Source: Anaerolineales bacterium
Lineage (GTDB): Bacteria; Chloroflexota; Anaerolineae; 4572-78; J111
NCBI GenBank assembly: GCA_015075405.1
Contig: JABTUK010000005.1
Span: 620,001-684,000 of the forward strand
Length of the DNA: 64,000 nt
Direction of reading: 5' to 3'
Positions 55,866 through 64,000 of the stretch are shown here, one piece after another; position 1 is the first letter of the stretch, and every line of letters starts with the position of its first letter. The notes below the pieces were generated by a model that was not told where the DNA came from, searched no databases, and saw only the letters and a program-made list of their open reading frames with translations. Made by a program: the position numbers and the translations under genes.

Positions 55866-55967
55866 ATAACCGATCCGAGTTCTGAAAACTGTCAGGGGAA
55901 CTCTGAGCTCTGGGTAGGGATTAGGCTGATTTGCTTGTCAGTATTTGCCCTACAACTTGGGGGATGG
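55866..55967 (-). promoter_or_regulatory. Repeated block with sigma-B-like promoter, copy 3
   Basis: On the minus strand GTTTTC (55889-55884), 12 nt, GGTTAT (55871-55866), one base from the GGGTAT seen in the other copies. It is followed by the shared TTGCCCTACAACTTGG end. Directed towards the GYD gene. Confidence 0.45.
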
Positions 55968-56041
55968 GAGGGCAGAGGAGCGGGTAGAACAGAGGATTTA
56001 CTCAAGGTTGAGGCCACGCCGTCCAGGTTAAAGGCCCAGGT

Positions 56042-56126
56042 CTGGGTTAGCTTGTAGGGCAAATACCGACAACCGAACAGGAAAATCCCTGATTGATAGG
56101 GTCAGGGTAATCGGGTATCCTGAAAG
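56042..56126 (+). promoter_or_regulatory. Inverted partial copy of the repeated block before the glycosyltransferase gene
   Basis: Opposite orientation: TTGTAGGGCAAATACCGACA then, after a diverged middle, ATCGGGTATCC ending 14 nt before the ATG. The GGGTAT is kept but no GTTT is found at the right spacing, so promoter function here is doubtful. Confidence 0.35.
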
Positions 56127-56127
56127 G

Positions 56128-58512
56128 ATGGAACAACAACAAAAATCAAATGTAAGTCGAATTGCGTTCATTGGTAACTATCTGCCCCGCCAGTGTGGGA
56201 TTGCTACCTTTACTACGGACCTGTGCCAGGCTGTGGCCGCCGAGTACCCCGAAGCTACCTGCCTGGCCGTGCCGGTTAATGACACCCCGGCCGGCTACGC
56301 CTATCCGGCGGAAGTCCGCTTTGAGTTGGTGGAACAGGAGTTAGCCTCTTATCAACGGGCGGCCGATTTTCTGCACGTCAACAATGTGGACTTCGTCTGC
56401 TTGCAGCACGAATACGGCATCTTTGGTGGGCCGGCGGGCAGCCATATTTTGGCCTTGCTGCGAGAATTGCGTATGCCCATCGTGACCACCCTGCATACCG
56501 TCCTGCGCGAACCTGATCCCAACCAACGCCGGGTGCTGGAGGAACTGGCTACCCTGTCGGATCGGCTGGTGGTCATGAGCCATCGCTCCGCCGACTTCCT
56601 GCAAACTATTTACGGTGTACCGGCCGCAAAAATTGACTTAATCCCGCACGGCATCCCGGATGTGCCTTTCGTCGACTCCAATTTTTACAAGGATAAGTTT
56701 GGGGTGGAGGGCAAAATGGTGTTGTTGACCTTTGGCCTCCTTTCCCCTAACAAAGGCCTCGAAAACGTGATTGCCGCGCTGCCGGCTATTCTAGAACAGT
56801 ACCCTGACGTCGTTTACATGGTGCTGGGCGCGACCCATCCCCACGTCAAGAAGCACGATGGCGAAACCTATCGTCTGAGTTTGCAGCGCTTAGCCCAGGA
56901 AAAAGGGGTCAGCCAGCACGTCATTTTTCATAATCGTTTTGTCAGCCTGCCTGAACTGGTTGAGTTTATTGGCGCGGCCGATATCTATCTGACCCCCTAT
57001 CTTAACCCGGCCCAAATTACCTCCGGCACGCTGGCTTATACGGTTGGGGCTGGCAAAGCGGTCATCTCTACCCCCTATTGGTACGCCGAAGAGCTGCTGG
57101 CCGAAGAGCGAGGTCTCCTGGTCCCTTTTGGCGACTCTCAGGCAATTGCCGATCAGGTGCTCAACCTGCTAGAAAATGAGACCGAACGGCACGCCATGCG
57201 CAAACGCGCTTACCTGTTTGGGCGCGACATGCTCTGGCCCGAAGTGGCCCGCCGCTACATGCAGAGTTTTGAAAAGGCCCGCCTGGAGCGGCGATATCAG
57301 TCCCGACCTGTCTTGAAAGCCCGCACTTTGGATCGGGAGCAAGGCCAACTGCCGCTGTTAGACCTGGCTCACTTGCAGCGCCTGACCGACGACACCGGGC
57401 TGCTCCAGCATGCCATCTTTAGCGTGCCCAACTACGCCGAGGGCTATACCACCGACGACAATGCCCGCGCCCTGATTTTGACGATTTCACTGGAAGAACT
57501 CAATGGCGAGATGCCGGCCGGGGTAGAACTCCTGGCCTCGCGCTACCTGGCTTTTCTGTGGCACGCCTTCAATAGGGAGGCCCGCCGGTTTCGCAATTTC
57601 TTTGCTTACGAACGGCGCTGGTTGGAAGATACCGGCTCCGAAGATAGCCATGGCCGGGCCCTGTGGAGTTTAGGTCTGGTGCTGGGGCGCTCGCAAAACC
57701 CGGGGCTGCGCGACACGGCCAGCCGGCTGTTTGAGTTGGCCCTGCCGGTCGTATCAGAATTTACCAGCCCCCGCGCCTGGGCTTTTAGCCTGGTCGCCAT
57801 TCACGAATATTTCCGCCGTTTCTCCGGCGATCGGGTGATGCAGGACATGCGGGTGATGTTGGCTGAACGGTTGTTGGATTTGTATCAGCGCTGCCATACT
57901 GAGAACTGGCTGTGGTATGAAGACAGCATGAGCTACGCCAATGCCCTGTTACCCCAGGCCATGCTGCTCTGCGGGCAGTGGCTGGAGCGCAGCGATATGG
58001 CCGAAGTGGGCCTGGCCTCGCTCACATGGCTGGCGGCGCTGCAACACTCTCCCGAAGGCCACTTTGTGCCCATCGGCAGCGACGGGTTTTACCGGCGTGG
58101 AGGGGCCAAAGCGCGCTTTGATCAGCAGCCGATTGAAGCCAGTACGATGGTTTCGGCCTGTCTGGAAGCGTACCGCATGACCGGTGAAGAGAGTTGGTAT
58201 CAGGAAGCCCGGCGCAGCTTTGAGTGGTTCCTGGGGCGCAACGACCTGGGCTTGCCTCTGTACGATCCTACCACCGGCGGCTGCCGTGATGGCCTGCACC
58301 CTGACCGGGTGAATCGCAACCAGGGCGCTGAATCAACCCTGGCCTTTCTGCTGGCTCGGTCAGAAATGCAGTTGGCCGAGAATATGATTAACGCTTCAAC
58401 CCCTGAGGCGGGAACTTCGACTAATGGTCGCCCTCATTTCATCGCAGATGCCGTCCCCAAATTGACCCTGGCAGCGGATCGGATTGCTGCCGACATCATG
58501 GGAGACTTTTAA
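56128..58512 (+). CDS. GT4-type glycosyltransferase with C-terminal catalytic-like helical domain
   Basis: 794 residues. The N-terminal ~400 residues form a GT-B fold: RIAFIGNYLPRQCGIATFTTDL, nucleotide-sugar region LLTFGLLSPNKGLENVIAALP and the acidic motif near ADIYLTPYLNPAQITSGTLAYTVGAGKAV. From about 430 an alpha/alpha-toroid-like helical domain follows (GYTTDDNARALILTISLEEL, YGRALWSLGL-like HGRALWSLGLVLG, CRDGLHPD), as seen in proteins paired with GH130 enzymes. I infer mannose or similar glycan handling, because the next gene is a GH130 family member 1 bp downstream. The enzyme is cytosolic, without a signal peptide. Confidence 0.85.
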   Translation: MEQQQKSNVSRIAFIGNYLPRQCGIATFTTDLCQAVAAEYPEATCLAVPVNDTPAGYAYPAEVRFELVEQELASYQRAADFLHVNNVDFVCLQHEYGIFGGPAGSHILALLRELRMPIVTTLHTVLREPDPNQRRVLEELATLSDRLVVMSHRSADFLQTIYGVPAAKIDLIPHGIPDVPFVDSNFYKDKFGVEGKMVLLTFGLLSPNKGLENVIAALPAILEQYPDVVYMVLGATHPHVKKHDGETYRLSLQRLAQEKGVSQHVIFHNRFVSLPELVEFIGAADIYLTPYLNPAQITSGTLAYTVGAGKAVISTPYWYAEELLAEERGLLVPFGDSQAIADQVLNLLENETERHAMRKRAYLFGRDMLWPEVARRYMQSFEKARLERRYQSRPVLKARTLDREQGQLPLLDLAHLQRLTDDTGLLQHAIFSVPNYAEGYTTDDNARALILTISLEELNGEMPAGVELLASRYLAFLWHAFNREARRFRNFFAYERRWLEDTGSEDSHGRALWSLGLVLGRSQNPGLRDTASRLFELALPVVSEFTSPRAWAFSLVAIHEYFRRFSGDRVMQDMRVMLAERLLDLYQRCHTENWLWYEDSMSYANALLPQAMLLCGQWLERSDMAEVGLASLTWLAALQHSPEGHFVPIGSDGFYRRGGAKARFDQQPIEASTMVSACLEAYRMTGEESWYQEARRSFEWFLGRNDLGLPLYDPTTGGCRDGLHPDRVNRNQGAESTLAFLLARSEMQLAENMINASTPEAGTSTNGRPHFIADAVPKLTLAADRIAADIMGDF

Positions 58513-58513
58513 G

Positions 58514-59530
58514 ATGATCGCCAGCCATCATCACTATGAAATACTTTTTCATCGCCACCCGCGCAATCCCATTTTGACAGCGGCGGACTGGCCCTATCCG
58601 GTTAACAGCGTCTTTAATGCCGGGGCAATCCGGTTGCCAGATGGGACCACCCTGCTCTTATGTCGGGTCGAGGACCGGCGCGGCCACTCCCACTTGTGCG
58701 CCGCTCGCTCGGCCAATGGGATTGACGGCTGGCAGATTGACCCCCAACCCACCTTACTGCCCGATCCCACCAATTATCCGGAGGAAGTCTGGGGTATCGA
58801 AGACCCCCGGATTACCTTTGTCCCCGAACTGAAAAAGTATGCCATTACCTATACCTCTTTCTCGCGTAGCGGTCCTGGTGTTTCCCTGGCGCTGACCGAG
58901 GATTTCCGCAGCTTTGAACGCCTGGGAGTGGTGATGCCCCCTGATGATAAGGATGCCGCCTTATTACCCCATCGCATTGGCGATTACTGGGCGCTCATCC
59001 ACCGGCCGGTAACGGGTGCGGGCGCTCATATCTGGATTTCGTATTCGGCCGATCTGCGCCACTGGGGCAGCCAGCAGCTTATACTGGAAGCCCGGCGGGG
59101 GGCCTGGTGGGACGCCAATAAGATTGGCCTCTCGCCTCCTCCGATCGAGACTGCCGCAGGTTGGCTGATGATTTATCACGGAGTGCGGCAAACGGCCGCC
59201 GGTTCACTTTATCGCCTGGGTCTGGCCCTGTTCGATCTGCGCACCCCGGAACACTGCCTGCGGCGCGGCGAAAGTTGGGTGTTTGGGCCGGAAGCGCCTT
59301 ATGAGCGGGAAGGGGATGTCGCCAATGTTGTTTTCCCCTGTGGCTACACCATTGGCCCCGATGATGATACCCTCAACCTATACTATGGCGGGGCAGACAC
59401 TTGCATTGCTCTGGCTACAGGGAGTATTCGCGTTCTGTTAGATTGGTTAAATCGGCATGGACAGCCTGATCGCAGCGGCTGGCGTGAGCAAAACGAGACC
59501 CACGGCCGGCGAGATTTGAGAGTGGCTTAG
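58514..59530 (+). CDS. GH130-type glycosidase / beta-mannoside phosphorylase-like protein
   Basis: Start at 58514, one base after the glycosyltransferase stop, giving 338 residues; a longer in-frame start at 58484 overlaps that gene. GH130 signatures include NSVFNAGAIRLPDGTTLLLCRVEDRRGHSH, EDPRITFVPELKKYAITYTSFS, DKDAALLPHRIG and the late IGLSPPPIETAAGWLMIYHGV. Enzymes of this family phosphorolyse or hydrolyse beta-mannosides. The tandem arrangement with the GT4-type gene suggests synthesis and recycling of one mannose-containing glycan. Substrate specificity is not resolvable. Confidence 0.88.
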   Translation: MIASHHHYEILFHRHPRNPILTAADWPYPVNSVFNAGAIRLPDGTTLLLCRVEDRRGHSHLCAARSANGIDGWQIDPQPTLLPDPTNYPEEVWGIEDPRITFVPELKKYAITYTSFSRSGPGVSLALTEDFRSFERLGVVMPPDDKDAALLPHRIGDYWALIHRPVTGAGAHIWISYSADLRHWGSQQLILEARRGAWWDANKIGLSPPPIETAAGWLMIYHGVRQTAAGSLYRLGLALFDLRTPEHCLRRGESWVFGPEAPYEREGDVANVVFPCGYTIGPDDDTLNLYYGGADTCIALATGSIRVLLDWLNRHGQPDRSGWREQNETHGRRDLRVA

Positions 59531-59552
59531 TTATATGAGCTTGCCAACACGC

Positions 59553-59775
59553 TTACGCTTGTGGGCCCTCGTTATTAGGCAACTCCAAGAAAATAATTAG
59601 CCAAAGTCCGTGAAACGTGATGCCGTCACCTTTTATCGCTTTTTGGCTACATCGCGGGCAGTTGAAAATCGAAAGTTGAGTGGGCTGAATGACTGGTATT
59701 TCATCATTATCATCATCAACTTTTGGTGGCGGGTGGCATATCCTTCGGGTCAATATCTTCAGACAGAGACGACAT
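59553..59775 (-). pseudogene. Small zinc-ribbon-like gene, frameshifted
   Basis: A perfect GGAGGT lies before an ATG at 59775 reading MSSLSEDIDPKDMPPATKS, then a stop. The other frame continues VDDDNDEIPVIQPTQLSIFNCPRCSQKAIKGDGITF. A single shift near 59715 would join them into one 70-residue protein with a CPRC zinc-binding pair. It is short and the evidence is limited. Confidence 0.35.
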
Positions 59776-59834
59776 AGCTCACCTCCGCCGAACAGGGGGG
59801 ATTTTTTTGTGGAGTTTGGGTTAGGGCAGGGGCA

Positions 59835-61013
59835 TCAAGAAGTTTTATAAACTGGCCCATTAGTCAGCGTAAAGTGAACCTTCGCCGCCGCCAATTCTGC
59901 CACCAGCCGCTCGAAGAGAGACCCCACGATCACCTGCTCCGGCGTCAGCAGACCGCGCTCGGCTACCTCGCCCCGGCCGACCAAACGGGCCACAATCGCC
60001 CCCGTAAAGGCGGTCGTCCGAGCCATCGAGGTGAAGCCTTCCGCTTCGTCGTAATAATCCACCATTTCGGCCTGGCAGCGGCATAGCCGGCCCGCTTTCT
60101 GCCCACTGACCTCCACCCGCAGCACGGTTATATCCCGCTCGCCTTCCTTCATTGCTACCTGGGGATAGAGCAGCGCGTCGAGTAGCTTTTTGGGCGCAAC
60201 CTTGACCCCCTCTACCTCGACCGGCTCCAGGCTCAACAGCCCCAGCTCTTTAAGCACCGTCACTTTGGCGGCATAGCCGGGCCAGCGGATGGTTTTTTGC
60301 GTGCCGCTTTTCAGATTTTTAAGGATGGGCAAATCCAACAGCCAGGGCATAAAGGTTTCGTGCCAGGCTTCCAGTTTGCCCACGCCGGGAAAGATCACGG
60401 TTTCGACGCCGGAATAACGCGCTACAAACTTAAGCTGACCGTCTTCGACCATGCGCCCATCCTGTTCGCGCAGCGGCAACTGCTTGCCGCCAAAGACAAT
60501 TTTGTAACTCAGCGGCCCGCTGGGCGCGGCAGGGATGCCCCCGCATTTGATATGCAGTTCGTCCACCCGGTCCAACTGCTCGGCCAGATGGCGGGCCAGA
60601 ATTTCGGTCAGCCCCGGCTCGACGCCACAGCCGGGGACAATCAGCCCACCCGCCGCTTCGACTTCCTGGCCCAGCCCCGGCATATGCTCGTCGGCGGGCC
60701 AGGTTAAATCAACCAGGGGCACACCCGCCCGCAGCGCGGCCCGGATGCCCAAAATGCTGACCGGCCGGGGCAGCGCAGCCACAACAGCCTGGCAGCCGGC
60801 CATCACTTCGACAGCAGCAGCCTGATCGTTCAGATCAAGCTGAACCGGGCTGAGTTTAGCCGCACCCGGTTTTCCGGCCAGACGGCGCATGGCCGCATCC
60901 AGTTGGCCTGGGTCGGTGTCGGCCAGAAAAACCTGGGCCACTTCCGGGTCGGCTATGGCGTTAAAAGCGGCGGCTGGACCCATCAAGCCGCTGCCTAAAA
61001 TGAGGATTTTCAT
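59835..61013 (-). CDS. Saccharopine dehydrogenase-like protein
   Basis: 392 residues. An N-terminal Rossmann fold (MKILILGSGLMGPAAAFNAIADP) binds NAD(P) and the C-terminal catalytic part has GCGVEPGLTEILARHLAEQLD and HIKCGGIPAAP. The layout is typical of saccharopine dehydrogenase / lysine 6-dehydrogenase-like proteins of about 380-400 residues. The substrate could be a lysine-derived or polyamine precursor; the window gives no pathway partner. Start ATG 61013. Confidence 0.85.
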   Translation of the reverse strand: MKILILGSGLMGPAAAFNAIADPEVAQVFLADTDPGQLDAAMRRLAGKPGAAKLSPVQLDLNDQAAAVEVMAGCQAVVAALPRPVSILGIRAALRAGVPLVDLTWPADEHMPGLGQEVEAAGGLIVPGCGVEPGLTEILARHLAEQLDRVDELHIKCGGIPAAPSGPLSYKIVFGGKQLPLREQDGRMVEDGQLKFVARYSGVETVIFPGVGKLEAWHETFMPWLLDLPILKNLKSGTQKTIRWPGYAAKVTVLKELGLLSLEPVEVEGVKVAPKKLLDALLYPQVAMKEGERDITVLRVEVSGQKAGRLCRCQAEMVDYYDEAEGFTSMARTTAFTGAIVARLVGRGEVAERGLLTPEQVIVGSLFERLVAELAAAKVHFTLTNGPVYKTS

Positions 61014-61048
61014 TGTTTTTATGCCCTTGTTTGTAACTGCTCAGGTAT

Positions 61049-61149
61049 CATGTCATTTCGACGAGCCTGCGAGGAGAAATCTTCCAGGTCGGTGCTTGAA
61101 TAGCCTGCGAGCGGGGAAGATTTCTCGGCCTACGGCCTCGAAATGACAT
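61049..61149. repeat. CATGTCATTTCGA inverted-repeat element, copy 6
   Basis: Almost identical to copy 4 (46858-46959), suggesting recent spread within the genome. Located between the saccharopine dehydrogenase-like gene and tex. Confidence 0.9.
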
Positions 61150-61221
61150 ATCCGTAACGAGCGAACTGTAGCGAGCGAATTTGAATCCGTCACGGTTTAG
61201 GATAGCGTCATCAGCGTTCCC

Positions 61222-63411
61222 TCAACCCGCCTCTTTGATACTCAACCCAATTCGCCCGCGTTGGGCGTCAATTTTGATAACCTTCACCTTAACCACATCG
61301 CCGACGCTGACCACTTCAAAGGGGCTTTTGATGTAGCGGTCGGCCAGGTGGCTAATGTGGACCAGCCCATCCTGCTTGACCCCAATATCCACAAACGCGC
61401 CAAAATCTACCACGTTGCGCACGGTGCCGCTCAAAACCATGCCTTCCTTCAAATCTTCCAGCTTCAGCACATCCTGGCGCAGCAGCGGCGCGGGCAGTTC
61501 ATCGCGGGGGTCGCGGCCCGGCTTGGCCAGCGACTCCAGAATATCGGCCAGGGTTGGCTCGCCGACCTCCAGTTGGCGGGCCAATTCTTTTATGTTGCCC
61601 TTGCGCAGCGTTTCGATTTTGCCGGGCAGCTCTTTCTCATCGCCGCGCACGCGGAGGTGAGCAAACAGCCGCTCGACCACCGGATAACTTTCGGGGTGGA
61701 TAAAGGTATTGTCCAGGGGATGGTCGCCGCCGGGGATTTTGAGAAAACCCACGGCTTGCTGGTAGGTTTTGTCGCCCAGTCCCTTGATTTTGCGCAGCGC
61801 CTCGCGGCGGCGGAACGGCCCGTTTTCTTCTCGATGTTTCACAATGGCATCGGCTACCCGCCGGCTCACCCCGGCGACGTAGCTCAGCAGCGGCGCGCTG
61901 GCGGTGTTGACATCCACCCCAACGTGGTTAACCGCGCTCTCGACCACCGTATCCAGCGTTTCGGCCAGTTGCTTCTGGTTCACATCGTGCTGGTACAGCC
62001 CCACGCCGATGGATTTGGGGTCAATTTTGACCAGTTCGGCCAGCGGGTCTTGCAGCCGCCGGGCGATGGAGATAGCCCCGCGCATGCTCACGTCCAAATC
62101 GGGAAATTCGGCGCGGGCCAGATCGCTGGCGGAGTAGACCGACGCCCCGGCTTCGTTGACGATGACGTAGGAGGGAGGAGATTGGAGATTGGAGACATTG
62201 TGCCCTTGTGGTATTCGAGATTTGGCCTCGCCGATGATTTCAGCGGCGAGGGCTTCGGTTTCACGGCTGGCGGTGCCGTTGCCGATGGCAATCACGTCGG
62301 CCCCCTGCTCGATGAGTTTGAGCAAAATTTGTTTGGCCTCGTTCCATTTTTTCTGTGGTTCGTGCGGATAAATCGTCGTGCCGCCCAGAAATTTGCCGGT
62401 GGGGTCTACCAGGGCGACCTTGCAGCCGGTGCGGAAGCCGGGGTCAATGCCGATGATGGTTTTGCCTTTGAGCGGCGGCTGTAGCAAGAGTTGGCGCAGG
62501 TTGGCGGCAAAGGTGTTGATGGCGTGCTCGTCGGAGGTGTCGGTTAATTCGCCGCGCAGCTCGTTTTCAATCGAAGGGGCCAGCAGCCGTTTGTAACCAT
62601 CGGCGATGGCCTGGCGCAGATAGGTGGTAAAAACGGAGCGGGGATTTTTGACCATGCGGGCCTGGATCGTTTGGATCAGTTCGTCGTCCGGCCCATCGAA
62701 TTTGACCTTGAGCACTCCTTCCCGCTCGCCCCGGTTGATCGCCAGCAGCCGGTGCGGCGGGATGGCGCTCAGCTTTTCGCGGTAGTCGTAATAAACTTCG
62801 TACACGCCGCGCTCATCTTTGGCCTTGTCGGCCACACTGACCGCCAGCCAGGCTTCCTTACGGGTGCGCTCGCGGACGCCGGCGCGGGTATCCGCGTCTT
62901 CAGCTACGCTTTCGGCGATGATGTCGCACGCGCCGGCAAAAGCGACCTCGGCGGTTGGCACGTCGTCGCTGAGGTAGGCTGCGGCAATCTCCTCCAAATT
63001 GCCTTTGGTTAGCTCTTGGGCCAGTATAGCCTGAGCCAGCGGTTCCAGGCCGCGTTCACGGGCGATAGTAGCGCGGGTGCGACGTTTGGGTTTGTAGGGC
63101 AAGTACAAATCTTCGACGGCTTGCAGGGTGTCGGTCGACTCGATGCGTTGGCGCAGTTCGTCGGTTAGCTTGCCCTGCTCGGCGATGCTGCGCAGCACAG
63201 TTTCCTTGCGGGCTTCGAGGTTGCGCAGGTAGGTCAGCCGTTCCAGGATGGTGCGGAGTTGGGCCTCGTCCAGCCCGCCGGTCACTTCTTTGCGGTAGCG
63301 GGCCACAAAAGGCACGGTGTTTTCATTGTCAAACAGTTCAATCGAGCGGGCGGCCTGCTGGCGCTGAATCCCCAGCTCGGCGGCAATGATTTGGGCAAAA
63401 TCAATGGACAT
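61222..63411 (-). CDS. tex: Tex-type transcription accessory protein with S1 domain
   Basis: 729 residues. Tex N-terminal region (ELGIQRQQAARSIELFDNENTVPFVARYRKEVTGGLDEAQLRTI), YqgF-like domain (IGIDPGFRTGCKVALVD), helix-hairpin-helix region (VSRRVADAIVKHREENGPFRRREALRKIKGLGDKTYQQ) and a final S1 RNA-binding domain (EGMVLSGTVRNVVDFGAFVDIGVKQDGLVHISHL). Tex binds nucleic acid and influences transcription and stress tolerance. About 16 residues (SRIPQGHNVSNLQSPPS, near 400-415) come from GAGATTG heptamers inserted in frame. It is transcribed alone. Confidence 0.96.
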   Translation of the reverse strand: MSIDFAQIIAAELGIQRQQAARSIELFDNENTVPFVARYRKEVTGGLDEAQLRTILERLTYLRNLEARKETVLRSIAEQGKLTDELRQRIESTDTLQAVEDLYLPYKPKRRTRATIARERGLEPLAQAILAQELTKGNLEEIAAAYLSDDVPTAEVAFAGACDIIAESVAEDADTRAGVRERTRKEAWLAVSVADKAKDERGVYEVYYDYREKLSAIPPHRLLAINRGEREGVLKVKFDGPDDELIQTIQARMVKNPRSVFTTYLRQAIADGYKRLLAPSIENELRGELTDTSDEHAINTFAANLRQLLLQPPLKGKTIIGIDPGFRTGCKVALVDPTGKFLGGTTIYPHEPQKKWNEAKQILLKLIEQGADVIAIGNGTASRETEALAAEIIGEAKSRIPQGHNVSNLQSPPSYVIVNEAGASVYSASDLARAEFPDLDVSMRGAISIARRLQDPLAELVKIDPKSIGVGLYQHDVNQKQLAETLDTVVESAVNHVGVDVNTASAPLLSYVAGVSRRVADAIVKHREENGPFRRREALRKIKGLGDKTYQQAVGFLKIPGGDHPLDNTFIHPESYPVVERLFAHLRVRGDEKELPGKIETLRKGNIKELARQLEVGEPTLADILESLAKPGRDPRDELPAPLLRQDVLKLEDLKEGMVLSGTVRNVVDFGAFVDIGVKQDGLVHISHLADRYIKSPFEVVSVGDVVKVKVIKIDAQRGRIGLSIKEAG
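62166..62212. repeat. In-frame heptamer insertion in tex
   Basis: GGAGATT/GGAGACA units between the YqgF-like and central domains. The frame is preserved. Confidence 0.7.
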
Positions 63412-63581
63412 ACGTTCTCCGATTTACGATTTACGATTAGAATAGTATCAACGGAACACGCAACACGCAACACATCTCTTTTAGACGAAAAGCTTCTTCA
63501 TCTGGACATCTATAGTATCCATTTTGACCCGCCGGGCAAATGGTGGTAAGGTGTAATAAATTGGCTAAAATGGAGGCAGCG

Positions 63582-63818
63582 ATGATAAAGATTTATGACT
63601 TAAGCAACAATACCCTCGTCGGCGAAATCAGCGAGGAGCAGTTCCAGTTTCTGCACGAGCACTTTGAGGAAGAGTCGCTGGACGACCGCGATTATTACCT
63701 TAACCAGGTGACGGTGGATGCCCTGGCCGAGGCCGGCGCTGACCCCGGCCTGATTGCGGTTTTGAGCCAGGCGCTGGGCGGCCGGGAGGAGATGGATATT
63801 CGCTGGACCCGTGAGTAA
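63582..63818 (+). CDS. Small acidic protein of unknown function
   Basis: Start at 63582 (MIKIYDLSNNTLVGEI) with GGAGG just upstream. The product has 78 residues, acidic, with a likely alpha/beta fold (EEQFQFLHEHFEEESLDDRDYYLNQVTVDALAEAGADPGLIAVLSQALGG). No membrane segment and no recognised family. It is followed by GTGAATG/TTGTGAA heptamers that can form a hairpin. Confidence 0.6.
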   Translation: MIKIYDLSNNTLVGEISEEQFQFLHEHFEEESLDDRDYYLNQVTVDALAEAGADPGLIAVLSQALGGREEMDIRWTRE

Positions 63819-63903
63819 TTGTGAATTGTGAATGGTGAATGGTTAATAGTGAATGAAATTCCAATTCGCAATTCACAATTGGTTATTCACAATTCACAAT
63901 TGG

Positions 63904-64000
63904 TTATACCACAGCCGGCAGTTCGTTGCCAGCTTCGGTGATGGCTTTTTTGACGTCGGTCAGGGCGAGGAGGATCAGCCCGACGACGAAGAAAATAATC
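63904..64000 (-). CDS. C-terminal end of a membrane protein (partial)
   Basis: The window ends inside this gene. The last residues read IIFFVVGLILLALTDVKKAI then TEAGNELPAVV and a stop at 63904-63906. A hydrophobic segment at the C-terminus indicates a membrane protein; the family cannot be named from 32 residues. Confidence 0.6.
   Translation of the reverse strand, partial: IIFFVVGLILLALTDVKKAITEAGNELPAVV

Noticed and set aside
61261-62484. Long plus-strand frame inside tex
   Set aside because: Antisense shadow of a conserved gene.

Overview
The window looks like chromosomal DNA from an uncultured Chloroflexota bacterium, probably Anaerolineae-like. The basis is indirect: GC-rich coding, many lipoproteins with Thr/Pro linkers in front of LysM or enzymatic domains, Ser/Thr kinase and FHA proteins, a CofC-type F420 gene end, two-component hybrids, and very abundant short palindromic and heptamer repeats. 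No rRNA or tRNA was recognised, so placement rests on protein style only.

Layout. 0-7.3 kb: F420 gene end (cofC), a phosphodiesterase lipoprotein, a Ser/Thr kinase with FHA, a wall-hydrolase-like protein, a glyoxalase-like protein and two tandem cohesin-LysM lipoproteins, all on the minus strand. 7.4-8.5 kb: an IS5-type element. 8.5-13.6 kb: a complete diversity-generating retroelement (DGR). Its parts are a small membrane protein, a NACHT-FGE-sulfatase target whose last codons are the variable repeat, a reverse transcriptase, Avd, the template repeat and a terminator. 13.6-25.6 kb: glutamate synthase, with two large-subunit genes flanking one small-subunit gene; both large-subunit genes are preceded by the same leader. 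25.6-33.8 kb: assorted single genes (hydrolase, pentapeptide protein, 2H phosphoesterase, CPBP protease, response regulator-kinase hybrid, HNH nuclease, FHA protein). 33.9-37.7 kb: an accessory patch bounded by two attC-like sites and holding a PIN/RHH toxin-antitoxin pair and a decayed gene. 37.9-46.4 kb: a run of small membrane and stress proteins, two AI-2E-type permeases, and a bacterioferritin gene split by an IS630 element. 47-51.8 kb: NarL-type two-component pair and a broken CheB-CheR-PAS gene. 52-54.7 kb: groEL and groES. 55-64 kb: GYD protein, glycosyltransferase plus GH130 pair, saccharopine dehydrogenase-like protein, Tex, and small or partial genes.

The main discovery is the DGR. 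The 126-bp variable repeat and its template differ at 16 positions and every one is an adenine in the template. The diversified surface is the C-terminal C-type-lectin-like FGE fold of a 907-residue NACHT ATPase, so the system looks like a hypervariable sensor coupled to a signalling ATPase and probably to the small membrane protein encoded just upstream. Other signals worth following are the attC-like pair, a conserved leader in front of both gltB genes, a repeated block carrying a sigma-B-like promoter in front of stress genes, and palindromes and heptamer repeats that have invaded coding sequences in frame.
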